Positions 44,595 to 53,402 of a stretch of DNA of 64,000 bases are shown in pieces (positions within the stretch are counted from its first letter, which is position 1; every line of letters starts with the position of its first letter). The stretch covers positions 62,001-126,000 of the forward strand of contig JAEWRY010000024.1 in the NCBI GenBank assembly GCA_023459875.1, read 5' to 3'. A program made the position numbers and the translations under genes. The notes under the pieces were generated by a model. The model saw only the letters and a list, made by a program, of their open reading frames with translations, ran no database searches and was not told the origin of the DNA. Source of the stretch: Bacillota bacterium. Lineage in GTDB: Bacteria; Bacillota; Clostridia; Oscillospirales; Oscillospiraceae.

Positions 44595-46973
44595 TCAGCG
44601 CAGCACGGCGGAGAACTCTTCTTTCAGAAAGGCGAGAATGCTTTGCACGTCTTCGTCCGCTTCGGCGTCGGTGAGGGTGCGGTCGTCGGCGCGCAGGGTA
44701 AGGGAGAAGGCGACGCTCTTTTTGCCCGGCGCTACCTGGGCGCCGGTGTAGATATCAAAGAGGGTAACAGCCTTGAGAAGCCCTTTCGCGCCCCGGGCGA
44801 TGCAGTCCTCCAGAACAGCAACGGGGATATCCTCGCCGCATACCACCGCGATATCGCGGGTGACGGCGGGAAAGCGGGGGAGAGGCTGATAGAGCGCCTC
44901 GGGCGCGCGGGCATCGAGCAGCGCCGAGAAGTTGATCTGGGCGGTGTAAACCGGGCAGTCCATTCCGTAATTAGCGGCGGCCAGGGGATGAACCTGTCCC
45001 AGGACGCCGAGCGACAGTTTGCCCGCGCTCACGACGGCGCAGCGCCCGGGATGGTAGGAGGGATGAGCGGAACAAGCTGTAAAGGTTAACCCCTTCACGT
45101 TCATTCCGGAGAGGATCGCCTCAAGGGTGCCCTTCAGCACAAAGAAATCCATGCCGCCGCCGTAAGCGCCCAGAGAGAGGATGACATCCTCGTCCGCCAG
45201 ACCGCCTTTTGACTCGGGATGATAGATGGTGGCCAGTTCGTAAAGATTGGCGGATTTGTTGCGGTAGCTGAAATTGCGGCCCAAAATATCCAGCATGGAG
45301 GGCAGCGCTGTGGTGCGCATCACGCTGGTGTCCTCTCCCAGGGGGTTTAGGATCGTGACCGATCTGCGCTCCGGGTCCTCGGGAACCATACGGATTTTAT
45401 CATAGGCGGAGGGGGAGATGAAGGAGTAGGTCATAATCTCCGACCAGCCGACGGCGCGGCAGAGTTCTCCCACCTTCCGCTGGGCTTTCTGCCGGGCGGT
45501 GAGGCCTCCCCGGGCGGCGGCGCCGCCCATGAGGGTTTCCGGAATCTTATTGTAGCCGTAGAAACGCGCGACCTCCTCGGCGATGTCCGCGCACTGTTCC
45601 ACGTCGGCGCGCCAGGAGGGGACGGTAATCTCGTCTCCTTCAAAAGTAAAGCCGAGGGAGAGCAGGATCCGGCGCATTTCATCCTCGGATACGTCGGTGC
45701 CCAGCAGGCGGTTGATTTTTTGAGGCTCCAGTTTGAGCCTGGTGGGGGCCTTGTCGGCGGCGATCACATCGATGACGCCGTCCACCACCTCGCCGCAGCC
45801 CAGAAGCTCCACCAGCTCGCAGGCGCGCTGCACGGCGGGGAGAGTGCCCAGGGGGTCCAGGCCTTTTTCGAAGCGGCTGGAGGCGTCGGTACGCATGCCG
45901 AGAGCCACGGCGGTCTGACGGATGGAGACGCCGTTGAAGTTCGCCGATTCGAAAACCACGGCGGCGGTGTCACCCGCGATCTCGGAGTTCTGCCCGCCCA
46001 TGACGCCCGCCACGCCGACGGGCTTAAAGGAGTCGGCGATGACCAGCATGTTGGCAGTCAAGGCGCGCTCGTTGCCGTCCAGCGTCTGGATGGTCTCGCC
46101 GGGGCGGGCGCGGCGCACGACGATCTTCGAGGCGTACACGCAGGAAAAGTCGAAGGCGTGCATGGGCTGGCCGTATTCCAGCATCACGTAGTTGGTGATG
46201 TCGACGATATTGTTGATGGGGCGCACGCCGGAGTTGCGCAGGCGCTCCCGGAGCCAGGCGGGGGAGGGGCCGACCTTCACGTTTTTCACCATCCGGGCGG
46301 TATAGCGGGGGCAGAGGTCGGCGTCTTCAATCTCCACATCAAGCGAATCGGAAATAGAACCGCCCGCGCCCTTTACCTGGGGCGTATGCAGGCGGAGGGG
46401 GGTATTAAAGGTGACCGCAGCCTCCCGGGCGAGGCCGATGACCGAGAGACAATCGGGGCGGTTCGGGGTAATCTCGAACTCCACCACGTGGTCGTCCAGG
46501 CCAAGGACGGTCTTTACGCTGTCGCCGGGCTTGCAGTCCTCCTGGAGGATAAAAATGCCGTCCTCGATGGCGTAGGGGTAGTCGTGGACGGTAAGGCCCA
46601 ACTCCTTCAGGGAGCAGAGCATCCCGTTGGATTCCACGCCCCGGAGCTTCCCCGCGGTGATGTGCACCCCGCCGGGAAGATAAGAATTATCCAGGGCGAC
46701 CGGTACAAGGTCGCCCGCGCGCACGTTCTGGGCGCCGGTGACGATCTGGACCAGATTGAGCATGCCCACGTCCACAAGGCAGATGAACATATGGTTGGAA
46801 TCGGGATGGGGTTCGATCTCGGAGACCTTTCCCACCACGACGTTGCGGATTTCTCCGCCCACTTCCTCGGTGATTTCCACCTTGGAGCCGGTCAGGGTCA
46901 TGGCTTCGGCGAACTCCCGGTCGGCAGCGGAGACATCCACGAATTCAGCCAGCCATTTTCTCGATAAATTCAT
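44595..46973 (-). CDS. pheT: Phenylalanyl-tRNA synthetase beta subunit
   Basis: 792 aa. Domains in order: start region NLSRKWLAEFVDV, the tRNA-binding EMAP-like domain (about 40-150; HPDSNHMFICLVDVG), B3/B4 editing domain (about 200-370; DITNYVMLEYGQPMHAFD), B5 (about 400-470), the class II-like core, and the C-terminal ferredoxin-fold anticodon-binding domain (PLPRFPAVTRDIAVVC onward). Forms an alpha2-beta2 enzyme with PheS. 14 bases after pheS; expression is controlled by the upstream T-box. Confidence 0.96.
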   Translation of the reverse strand: MNLSRKWLAEFVDVSAADREFAEAMTLTGSKVEITEEVGGEIRNVVVGKVSEIEPHPDSNHMFICLVDVGMLNLVQIVTGAQNVRAGDLVPVALDNSYLPGGVHITAGKLRGVESNGMLCSLKELGLTVHDYPYAIEDGIFILQEDCKPGDSVKTVLGLDDHVVEFEITPNRPDCLSVIGLAREAAVTFNTPLRLHTPQVKGAGGSISDSLDVEIEDADLCPRYTARMVKNVKVGPSPAWLRERLRNSGVRPINNIVDITNYVMLEYGQPMHAFDFSCVYASKIVVRRARPGETIQTLDGNERALTANMLVIADSFKPVGVAGVMGGQNSEIAGDTAAVVFESANFNGVSIRQTAVALGMRTDASSRFEKGLDPLGTLPAVQRACELVELLGCGEVVDGVIDVIAADKAPTRLKLEPQKINRLLGTDVSEDEMRRILLSLGFTFEGDEITVPSWRADVEQCADIAEEVARFYGYNKIPETLMGGAAARGGLTARQKAQRKVGELCRAVGWSEIMTYSFISPSAYDKIRMVPEDPERRSVTILNPLGEDTSVMRTTALPSMLDILGRNFSYRNKSANLYELATIYHPESKGGLADEDVILSLGAYGGGMDFFVLKGTLEAILSGMNVKGLTFTACSAHPSYHPGRCAVVSAGKLSLGVLGQVHPLAAANYGMDCPVYTAQINFSALLDARAPEALYQPLPRFPAVTRDIAVVCGEDIPVAVLEDCIARGAKGLLKAVTLFDIYTGAQVAPGKKSVAFSLTLRADDRTLTDAEADEDVQSILAFLKEEFSAVLR

Positions 46974-46987
46974 AATCCGTATCCTCC

Positions 46988-48016
46988 TTAGAACTGACTG
47001 AGAAAACGCATGTCGTTTTCAAAGATAAGGCGCAGGTCGGAGATGGAGAACCGTCGCATGGCCAGGCGCTCCACGCCCATGCCGAAGGCAAAGCCGGAGT
47101 AAATATTGGTGTCGATTCCGCAGCCTTCCAGCACATGCGGGTGCACCATGCCGGCGCCGAGAAGCTCAATCCAGCCCTCGCCCTTGCAAACGCGGCAGCC
47201 CTTGCCGCCGCACTCGAAGCACTGAACGTCCATTTCGCAGGAGGGCTCGGTAAAAGGAAAGTGATGGGGGCGGAAGCGGGTCTTGGTGCCGCTGCCATAG
47301 AGGGCCTCCACCACGGTGTTGAGGGTGCCCTTGAGGTCCGCCATGGTGATTCCCTTGTCCACCACGAGCCCTTCCATCTGATGGAACATGGGGGAGTGGG
47401 TGGCGTCCACCTCATCCTTGCGGTAGACCCGGCCGGGGGAGATGATGCGGATGGGCAGGGGCTGAGTCTCCATCACGTGGACCTGGACGGGGGAGGTCTG
47501 GGTGCGCAGAAGGATTTTAGAGTCCTCGGTGAGGTAGAAGGTGTCCTGCCACTCCCGGGCGGGATGGCCCTCGGGGGTGTTGAGCCTCGTAAAGTTATAA
47601 TCGGACAGCTCCACCTCGGGACCCTCGGCAACCTGGAAGCCCATGCTTAAAAATACGTCTTTTAACTCGTCAAGAACAATGGAAATAGGGTGACGGTGCC
47701 CGATTTCGGGCTTTTTGCCCGGGATGGTGACGTCGACGGTCTCCAGCGAGAGCCGTGCGGTGAGAGCGGCCTCCTCCAGGAGCTTCTGCTGGCGGCTTAT
47801 AGCCTCGGCAAGGGTTTCGCGGACTTCGTTGGCCAGTTGCCCGATGACGGGCCGCTCCTCGGCTGACAAGGTGCCCATCTGTTTGAGAACGGCTGTGAGT
47901 TCGCCTTTTTTGCCCAGATATTTGACGCGCAGAGCTTCCAGATCGGCAGCAGCCTGCGCGGCCGTGAGGCTGGCGACGGCTTCCTCGCGGATCTGCTCCA
48001 GTTTCTGCTTCAACAT
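46988..48016 (-). CDS. pheS: Phenylalanyl-tRNA synthetase alpha subunit
   Basis: 342 aa, ATG at 48016 behind AAAGGAAG. N-terminal coiled-coil arm (1-85), then the class II catalytic core: motif 1 region HPISIVLDELKDVFLSMGF, motif 2 RVYRKDEVDATHSPMFHQME and motif 3 GFAFGMGVERLAMRRF. A small four-Cys knuckle, FECGGKGCRVCKGEG, sits between motifs 2 and 3. First gene after the T-box leader. Confidence 0.96.
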   Translation of the reverse strand: MLKQKLEQIREEAVASLTAAQAAADLEALRVKYLGKKGELTAVLKQMGTLSAEERPVIGQLANEVRETLAEAISRQQKLLEEAALTARLSLETVDVTIPGKKPEIGHRHPISIVLDELKDVFLSMGFQVAEGPEVELSDYNFTRLNTPEGHPAREWQDTFYLTEDSKILLRTQTSPVQVHVMETQPLPIRIISPGRVYRKDEVDATHSPMFHQMEGLVVDKGITMADLKGTLNTVVEALYGSGTKTRFRPHHFPFTEPSCEMDVQCFECGGKGCRVCKGEGWIELLGAGMVHPHVLEGCGIDTNIYSGFAFGMGVERLAMRRFSISDLRLIFENDMRFLSQF

Positions 48017-48101
48017 GCTGATACTTCCTTTCCTACTGCAAATAGCATTCGAAATCATTCATTATAGCCGGTATGGGAGATACCGCTGCTATCAAGGCAA
48101 A

Positions 48102-48138
48102 ATAAAAAGCCCTTCCTCCCCAAAACGGGGACGAAAGG
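48102..48138 (-). terminator. T-box regulated terminator
   Basis: Minus strand: CCTTTCGTCCCC / GGGGAGGAAGGG stem followed by CTTTTTATTTT. This is the hairpin that forms when the leader binds charged tRNA. Confidence 0.85.
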
Positions 48139-48342
48139 CAAGCCTTCCGCGGTACCACCCACGATTTGCGCAATTATTGCGCACGCTTTCTTCCCGATAA
48201 CGGAGGAAACCCCGTCCGCGTCTTTCCCCGCGGAAGCTCCCGGGCGAACCAAGCGACACACCGCGGACCGGCTTACAGCCGGTGACCGGCCCTCTCTGGG
48301 CGGTGAAAGCACGCTATATTCCCGTTCTTTGCTCTTAAAACT
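48102..48342 (-). promoter_or_regulatory. T-box leader controlling pheST
   Basis: About 240-nt minus-strand leader ending 86 bp before pheS. The diagnostic antiterminator sequence GGTGGTACCGCGG is present (48159-48147). Upstream lies a Stem I region with AGAGAGG and CTGTAAG, as in T-boxes. Binding of uncharged tRNA-Phe would permit readthrough. The specifier should be a Phe codon; two TTC triplets are candidates and I could not fix which one. Confidence 0.93.
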
Positions 48343-48348
48343 AGGATA

Positions 48349-48377
48349 TATATATCATAAAAAAAGTTGAAATGCAA
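48349..48377 (-). promoter_or_regulatory. Promoter of the pheST T-box transcript
   Basis: Minus strand TTGCAT (48377-48372), 17 bp, TATATA (48354-48349). Confidence 0.6.
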
Positions 48378-48450
48378 GTGGCAAATGCCTTATAATAAAG
48401 GACAGCGAATTCAAAGCTGAGGCTTTGAATTCGAGCATAATAAGAAACAC

Positions 48451-48599
48451 GGCTCTGAGGAGCCGCGCAGAGAGTGCTTTCGGGAAGTGAATTCCCGAAA
48501 AGCTCGTGATTTAATCTTTTGCGGATTTTGGTCACGCAAGCGCAACGCAAAATCCGCAAAAGCTTTTCGCCGGCAGCCAAAAGGACAAAGGACTTTTTG
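48451..48599 (+). repeat. Dispersed multi-hairpin repeat, copy 4
   Basis: Lies between the divergent pheST leader and nnr. GGCTCTGAGGAGCC, GCGCAGAGAGTGC, capped stem CTTTCGGGAA-GTGAA-TTCCCGAAAAG, CTTTTGCGGATTTTGGTCACG, CGCAAAATCCGCAAAAG and CTTTTCGCC. It is preceded by an unrelated hairpin (GAATTCAAAGC/GCTTTGAATTC, 48409-48434). The only copy not located at a gene 3' end on both sides. Confidence 0.85.
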
Positions 48600-48619
48600 A
48601 ATTAAAGGGGGCGAGGGAA

Positions 48620-50122
48620 ATGCGGGTTGCCACGGCGCGGCAAATGAAGGAATTGGACAGCTTCGCAATGGAAAACCGCGGCGTTTCCTCCGTACTCCTG
48701 ATGGAAACCGCGGCGAGAGCCGTCGCCAGGGAAGTGCTTTCCCTGGGCGCAGTGCGGCGCTGCGCTATCTTCTGCGGCCCCGGCAACAACGGCGGGGACG
48801 GACTGGCCGCAGCCCGCTTTCTGGCGAAAGAAGGCGTGGAGGTCCGCGCCTATTTGGTGGGCAGCAGGGAGAAAATGACCGCCGACTCCGTGGAAATGGA
48901 GCGCCGCCTTTTCACTGAAACAGGTGGAAAGTTATTAGGCTTTACAGATAGTCTGGACAATGTCAAGGCCTGGTGCGAAACGTGCGACGTCCTGGTGGAC
49001 GCGATTTTCGGCATCGGGCTTAATAAAGAGGTGGGGGGAGAAGCGTTCGCCGCCATCGAGTTCATAAACGCGCTGGGTGTGAGTGTGGTCGCGGCCGATA
49101 TCGCCAGCGGCGTGGAAACGGACACGGGCAGAATCCTCGGCGCGGCGGTAAAAGCCCAAAAAACCGTGACCTTCACCCTTCCCAAAATCGGCCAGTTTGT
49201 CGGCAAGGGCGCCCTGTGCACGGGAGAACTGATTGTCGCCGGTATCGGCATTCCGGAAGATATAACCCGGAGCCTCGTCTGCCCCGTTTCCGTGACCGAC
49301 CCCCCACGGCTGCCACCTAGGCGGAGGGACGCCCACAAGGGCGACTTCGGAAAGGTGCATATCCTGGCGGGCAGCGTGGGCTACACGGGAGCGCCGGTTT
49401 TCGCGGCAAGCGCCGCGGTGCGCACCGGCTCGGGGCTGGTATTCCTCTCTGTGCCCGCTGAAATATGGCCGGTGGTGGCGGTGAAGTGCTGTGAAGCCAT
49501 GCCGTCGCCCCTTCCGGCGGAACCGGCGGAGCTTCTGGAGAAGTTAAATTCCTGCGGCGCGGTGCTGGCGGGCCCCGGACTGGGGCGCGGCGGGGCGGCG
49601 GAAGAACTGGTCCTGACGGTACTAAAGGAGACAAAAGCCCCTCTCGTTCTGGACGCGGACGGCATAAACGCCGTGGCCAAGCATATAGATATTCTGGATG
49701 GACGGCGGGGGAGCCTCACGGTGCTCACCCCCCATGACGGCGAATTTATGAGGTTGGGCGGCGACCTTGGGGACGGCGACCGGCTGGGTGCGGCTCGGAG
49801 GTTCGCGCGGGATCACGGGTGCGTGCTGGTACTCAAGGGTCACCGGACCGTGACCGCCTTCCCGAACGGAACCGCCTTTCTCAACACCACCGGGAACCCT
49901 GGCATGGCCAAGGGCGGCTCGGGAGACGTGCTGGCCGGAATGATCGTTTCCCTGTTGGGACAGGGCTTTCCCCCGGAAACGGCGGTGCCCGCCGCGGTGT
50001 GGCTCCATGGCAGGGCTGGAGACCTGGCGGCCGGGGACAAGGGAGAATACGGCATGACGCCGGGCGATATGCTTAATGAGATTCCGAACGCCGTCAAAAT
50101 GCTGCAAGACAAGGTAAAATAA
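48620..50122 (+). CDS. nnr: Bifunctional NAD(P)HX epimerase / ADP-dependent dehydratase
   Basis: 500 aa. Repairs hydrated NADH and NADPH. N-terminal YjeF epimerase domain (1-215): MEENRGVSS-like start region, CGPGNNGGDGLAAARFL near residue 54 and DAIFGIGLNKEV near 128. C-terminal ribokinase-like dehydratase domain (225-500): GKVHILAGSVGYTGAPVFAA, PLVLDADGINAV, LTPHDGEFMRL and NPGMAKGGSGDVLAGMI near 430. Ribosome site GGGGGCGAGGG. In many Firmicutes it lies next to acpS and alr, and alr is close here. Confidence 0.95.
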   Translation: MRVATARQMKELDSFAMENRGVSSVLLMETAARAVAREVLSLGAVRRCAIFCGPGNNGGDGLAAARFLAKEGVEVRAYLVGSREKMTADSVEMERRLFTETGGKLLGFTDSLDNVKAWCETCDVLVDAIFGIGLNKEVGGEAFAAIEFINALGVSVVAADIASGVETDTGRILGAAVKAQKTVTFTLPKIGQFVGKGALCTGELIVAGIGIPEDITRSLVCPVSVTDPPRLPPRRRDAHKGDFGKVHILAGSVGYTGAPVFAASAAVRTGSGLVFLSVPAEIWPVVAVKCCEAMPSPLPAEPAELLEKLNSCGAVLAGPGLGRGGAAEELVLTVLKETKAPLVLDADGINAVAKHIDILDGRRGSLTVLTPHDGEFMRLGGDLGDGDRLGAARRFARDHGCVLVLKGHRTVTAFPNGTAFLNTTGNPGMAKGGSGDVLAGMIVSLLGQGFPPETAVPAAVWLHGRAGDLAAGDKGEYGMTPGDMLNEIPNAVKMLQDKVK

Positions 50123-50135
50123 GGAGGTTGGGCGC

Positions 50136-50735
50136 GTGCGCAGAGTTTTTCTGTGCGCACTGATGACAGCCCTCTGCCTCCTGCCCTCGGGTTGTTCCGT
50201 GGCGGGAAGCAGAGACAAAGCGGACGAACTGGCGCTTGGGATAAGAACGCAGTACATTGCCATGAATGCCTGCGCGGGCCAGGTCGCCCTCACCGCCGAC
50301 TACGGCGAGCGGGTATACGAGTATGTTCTGAGTTTTTCCTACGAAAAGGAAAACTGCCTTACACTCACTGTGGTGGAGCCAGCCAACCTGGCCGGGATCA
50401 CCGCGAAGGTGGAAAATGGCTCCACTACGCTGCAGTACGACGGCGTTGTGCTGGAGACCGGGCCTCTTTCCGGAACGGGGCTTTCGCCCATCGACGCGCT
50501 GCCCGCCCTGCTCACCTACGCAAAGGAAGGGTATATCGCCGAGTGCGGAATGGAACAGCTGGGCGAGGTATCCTGCCTGCGGATCAGCTGCCGGGACCCC
50601 AACGCCAAGCCTGGCGAGGGAGAGGAAGGCGCTCTCTGGTTCGACGCCGGTACCCACGATCTGGTGAAGGGCGAAATCAGCTCAGACGGTTACGTGGTGG
50701 TTCGATGCGAGTTTCAGGAGTTCAGCCTTCAATAA
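50136..50735 (+). CDS. GerS/YdcC-type lipoprotein
   Basis: 199 aa; GTG start with AAGGAGG eight bases upstream. Lipobox LLPSGC gives a lipidated Cys near residue 20. The rest is a beta-rich half-barrel (YEYVLSFSYEKENCLTLTVV, ANLAGITAKVENGSTTLQYD, ALWFDAGTHDLVKGEI) resembling the LolA/LolB fold. It sits between nnr and alr, the place held by ydcC in Bacillus and gerS in C. difficile. GerS is needed for cortex hydrolysis during germination. The family link is from fold pattern and context. Confidence 0.75.
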   Translation: MRRVFLCALMTALCLLPSGCSVAGSRDKADELALGIRTQYIAMNACAGQVALTADYGERVYEYVLSFSYEKENCLTLTVVEPANLAGITAKVENGSTTLQYDGVVLETGPLSGTGLSPIDALPALLTYAKEGYIAECGMEQLGEVSCLRISCRDPNAKPGEGEEGALWFDAGTHDLVKGEISSDGYVVVRCEFQEFSLQ

Positions 50736-50770
50736 ACTGGAATAAGAAAAAGAAAAAAGGGAGCTTTGCC

Positions 50771-51910
50771 ATGGATACACAGAAGAAAAGAACCTGGGCG
50801 GAGGTTAGCCTCCCCAGGCTGGAACATAATTATCTCGCCCTGCGGGAGCTGATTCCGAACGGCTGCCGTTTTCTGGGCCTTCTCAAAGCCAACGCCTACG
50901 GCCACGGGGCGCTCCCCGTGGCCCGAAGGCTGGAAGAGTTGGGCGCGGACTATTTTGGCGTGGCTTTTTTGGACGAGGCCCAGGAGCTGCGCCGGGGCGG
51001 GATCAAAACGCCTATCCTCATTCTGGGGAGCACGCCCGCGGAATTTGCCGGGGAGCTTCTGGATGGAGATATCACCCAGACTGTTTTTGACGAAGAAGCG
51101 GCAAGGGAGCTCTCCGACGCCGCCGTGGCCGCCGGAAAGCGGCTGCGGGTACATATCAAGGTGGATACCGGCATGACCCGGCTGGGCTTTCTCTGCGACG
51201 AGGCCCATATGGATGCCTCCGCCGAGCGGATCGCGGCCGTCTGCGCGCTGCCGGGCCTGGAGGCGGAGGGCATCTTCACCCACTTTGCCGACGCGGGCTG
51301 CAACGAGGAATATACCATGAAGCAGTTCACCCGCTTCCTCACGGTGCTGGACAAGCTTGGGGAAAAGGGCGTTACCTTCCCCATCCGCCACTGCGCCGCC
51401 AGCGCGGCCACTCTCAAATATCCCTGCACCCATCTGGATATGGTGCGTCCGGGCATCGCCCTTTACGGCCATTACCCCGATCCCGGAATGGAGGAGCTGT
51501 GCCCGCTACTCCCGGTTATGGAGGTGAGAACCCGCATCGCGGATGTGCGCAGCCTTCCTAAGGGCACGGCCGTCAGCTATGGGTGCACGCACATTCTGGA
51601 CAGGGACAGCAGGCTCGCGGTGCTGCCCGTGGGCTATGGTGACGGGTTTTTCCGGCTTTTGTCCGACCGGCAGGAGGTGCTCATCGGCGGCAGGCGGGCC
51701 AGAGTGACGGGCCGGGTGTGCATGGATTTGTGCATGGTGGACGTGACCGACCTGCCCGGCGCGGTTCCCGGCGCGGTGGCCACCCTCTTCGGAGAAGACG
51801 GCGGCGCCCTGCTGCCGCTGGAGGAGGCGGCAGGACGGGTAGGCACCATTTCCTATGAGCTTTTATGTGATGTAAATATGCGGGTGCCAAGACTCTACAT
51901 TCCGGCATAG
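50771..51910 (+). CDS. alr: Alanine racemase
   Basis: 379 aa, ATG at 50771 behind AAGGGAG. PLP enzyme making D-alanine for peptidoglycan; also limits spontaneous spore germination by depleting L-alanine. Lys39 in LLKANAYGHG carries PLP; the C-terminal catalytic Tyr lies in VSYGCTH (near 260). DMVRPGIALYG and RVCMDLCMVDVTDLP are typical. Follows the GerS-like gene after 35 bases. Confidence 0.96.
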   Translation: MDTQKKRTWAEVSLPRLEHNYLALRELIPNGCRFLGLLKANAYGHGALPVARRLEELGADYFGVAFLDEAQELRRGGIKTPILILGSTPAEFAGELLDGDITQTVFDEEAARELSDAAVAAGKRLRVHIKVDTGMTRLGFLCDEAHMDASAERIAAVCALPGLEAEGIFTHFADAGCNEEYTMKQFTRFLTVLDKLGEKGVTFPIRHCAASAATLKYPCTHLDMVRPGIALYGHYPDPGMEELCPLLPVMEVRTRIADVRSLPKGTAVSYGCTHILDRDSRLAVLPVGYGDGFFRLLSDRQEVLIGGRRARVTGRVCMDLCMVDVTDLPGAVPGAVATLFGEDGGALLPLEEAAGRVGTISYELLCDVNMRVPRLYIPA

Positions 51911-52099
51911 ACTGTCGTGGGGCGTAATAAGCATACCATGCTTATAGCCGGGAAGGCGCCGGGGAATTATTTCGCTTCAGCTTTTTGCAGAAAAGAGGTA
52001 TAAACCCCGCCGCCCCGTGGGAGAATCATAGTACCGTGTTACATAGGCCTTCGCCGTGTGATGCGGGCAACGATATCTTCCGGCGGAGTGTGAGCTTTT

Positions 52100-52468
52100 G
52101 TGGATAATAACAGCGTGAAACGCGGAGACATTTACTATGCTGATTTGAGTCCTGTGATAGGCAGTGAGCAGGGTGGAGTACGTCCTGTTCTCATCGTGCA
52201 GAATGACACCGGCAACCGGCACAGCCCTACCGTCATTGCCGCCGCCATCACATCTCAGACAGGCAAGGCACGACTTCCCACCCATATCGAGCTTTCGGCC
52301 AAGAGTTACGGCTTGCCGAAGGAGTCCGTGGTATTGCTGGAGCAGATCCGAACACTGGACAAAAAAAGGTTGAGAGAATATATGGGTCGGTTGGATGAAA
52401 AGCAAATGGAAAAGGTAGATTCAGCCATTGCGGTAAGCTTTGGCCTTCAACCAAACGTATTGGTATGA
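52100..52468 (+). CDS. ndoA: MazF/NdoA-type endoribonuclease toxin
   Basis: 122 aa, GTG start. PemK/MazF fold: VKRGDIYYADLSPVIGSEQG, RPVLIVQND, SPTVIAAAITSQ and SVVLLEQIRTLDKKRL. This is very close to Bacillus NdoA, which cuts single-stranded mRNA at UACAU. The usual antitoxin gene (EndoAI) between alr and ndoA is missing: the 189-bp gap has no frame of more than about 25 codons. Ribosome site is weak (CGGAG). Confidence 0.93.
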   Translation: MDNNSVKRGDIYYADLSPVIGSEQGGVRPVLIVQNDTGNRHSPTVIAAAITSQTGKARLPTHIELSAKSYGLPKESVVLLEQIRTLDKKRLREYMGRLDEKQMEKVDSAIAVSFGLQPNVLV

Positions 52469-52471
52469 ATT

Positions 52472-52502
52472 CGGAGGGGGGCATAAGTGCCGCCCCCCTC
52501 CG
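52472..52502 (+). terminator. Hairpin after the MazF gene
   Basis: CGGAGGGGGGC / GCCCCCCTCCG stem a few bases after the stop; no T-run. Confidence 0.5.
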
Positions 52503-52527
52503 GCATATTTGAAAGGAGCCTCTACAT

Positions 52528-53067
52528 ATGAAAGCGAGATGGACCATCCGTGCCGCCGCTACGATCCTTTCCCTCATCGTGGTGACGGGCGCAGCCGTCG
52601 TTGCCGCCACCCAGGGTAGTTCTGACGACCCCCTGGTCACCCTGAGCTATCTCACCGATGTGCTCACCCCGTCGGTCCTCTCTCAGGTGGACGGCAAGGT
52701 GGAGGCGAGCCGACAGAGTTATCTGGACAAGCTCAACGCTTCGGTGGATTCTTATACCGGTAAAATGGAAGCGCTCCTGGGCAGTCAGAGCGGCGGGGTG
52801 GCTTCCTCGGCCTTTTCCGTCGTGAGCCTCGCCTCCGGACAGAAACTCACCGGCGGCGTGGGCTGCGAAGTTATGCTGCGGGTGGGAAGCGCCAAGTGCG
52901 TCAGCTCCGCCAGCCCGGGCCTCATCGATTCCACCGACGGGAGCGTATTGGAGAATGGCGGAGCCCTTATGAAAAACCACCTTTATATGTTTACCTTGGA
53001 AGGCCGGAGCGTCTCTGCGGGCGACGGGGTGAAGGTTCTCGTCCGGGGCAGCTACACCATAGGATGA
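52528..53067 (+). CDS. Exported protein of unknown function
   Basis: 179 aa, start behind GAAAGGAG. N-terminal signal or anchor helix (about 8-27, ILSLIVVTGAAVVAA). A helical segment (40-85) is followed by a beta-rich region with GQKLTGGVGCEVMLRVGSAKC and GGALMKNHLYMFTLEGRSV. No family recognised. The glycine-rich strand pattern suggests a small extracellular beta domain. It may share the alr-mazF transcript, but a hairpin precedes it. Confidence 0.7.
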   Translation: MKARWTIRAAATILSLIVVTGAAVVAATQGSSDDPLVTLSYLTDVLTPSVLSQVDGKVEASRQSYLDKLNASVDSYTGKMEALLGSQSGGVASSAFSVVSLASGQKLTGGVGCEVMLRVGSAKCVSSASPGLIDSTDGSVLENGGALMKNHLYMFTLEGRSVSAGDGVKVLVRGSYTIG

Positions 53068-53084
53068 CCAACACAGGGATAAAT

Positions 53085-53119
53085 AAACGCCTGGCAGTCT
53101 GAAAGGCTGCCAGGCGTTT
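53085..53119 (+). terminator. Hairpin at the plus-strand gene end
   Basis: AAACGCCTGGCAG / CTGCCAGGCGTTT, ends the 52528 gene unit and borders repeat copy 5. Confidence 0.7.
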
Positions 53120-53310
53120 AAAGTCCTTCGCCCTTTTCGCATAGCGAAAAGCTTTTGCGAATTTTGCGTTGCTTCCCGTGACCAAAATCCGCAAAAGATC
53201 GAATCACCGTACTTTGCGGGAATTCACTTCCCGCAAAGTGCTCTTTGTGCAGCTCCACAGAGCCGCAGCCGTGCTCCCGTTTGATTGAAAAACATAGTTT
53301 TTCGATCATC
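53117..53310 (-). repeat. Dispersed multi-hairpin repeat, copy 5 (reverse)
   Basis: Same element on the opposite strand: read on the minus strand it has the GATCGAAAAACTATGTTTTTC arm, GCGGCTCTGTGGAGCTGC, CACAAAGAGCAC, capped stem CACTTTGCGGGAA-GTGAA-TTCCCGCAAAGTA, CTTTTGCGGATTTTGGTCACG, CGCAAAAGCTTTTCGC and GGGCGAAGGACTTT. Between a plus-strand gene end and the sleL remnant, i.e. convergent genes. Confidence 0.85.
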
Positions 53311-53316
53311 AAAAAA

Positions 53317-53343
53317 CGCCCGGCAGTCGAAGACTGCCGGGCG
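53317..53343 (-). terminator. Terminator on the sleL side
   Basis: CGCCCGGCAGTC-gaa-GACTGCCGGGCG; on the minus strand six T follow. Closely resembles the hairpin at 53085 on the other flank of repeat copy 5. Confidence 0.75.
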
Positions 53344-53402
53344 AGAGCTTTTGGTCTGTCTTCCCGCAAGCGGCTGCCGTACGGGAAGACAGTTGGTATT
53401 GC

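Noticed and set aside
51940..52005. 21-codon frame as a possible MazF antitoxin
   Set aside because: Far shorter than any MazE/EndoAI (about 80-90 aa), with no ribosome site and no ribbon-helix-helix pattern.
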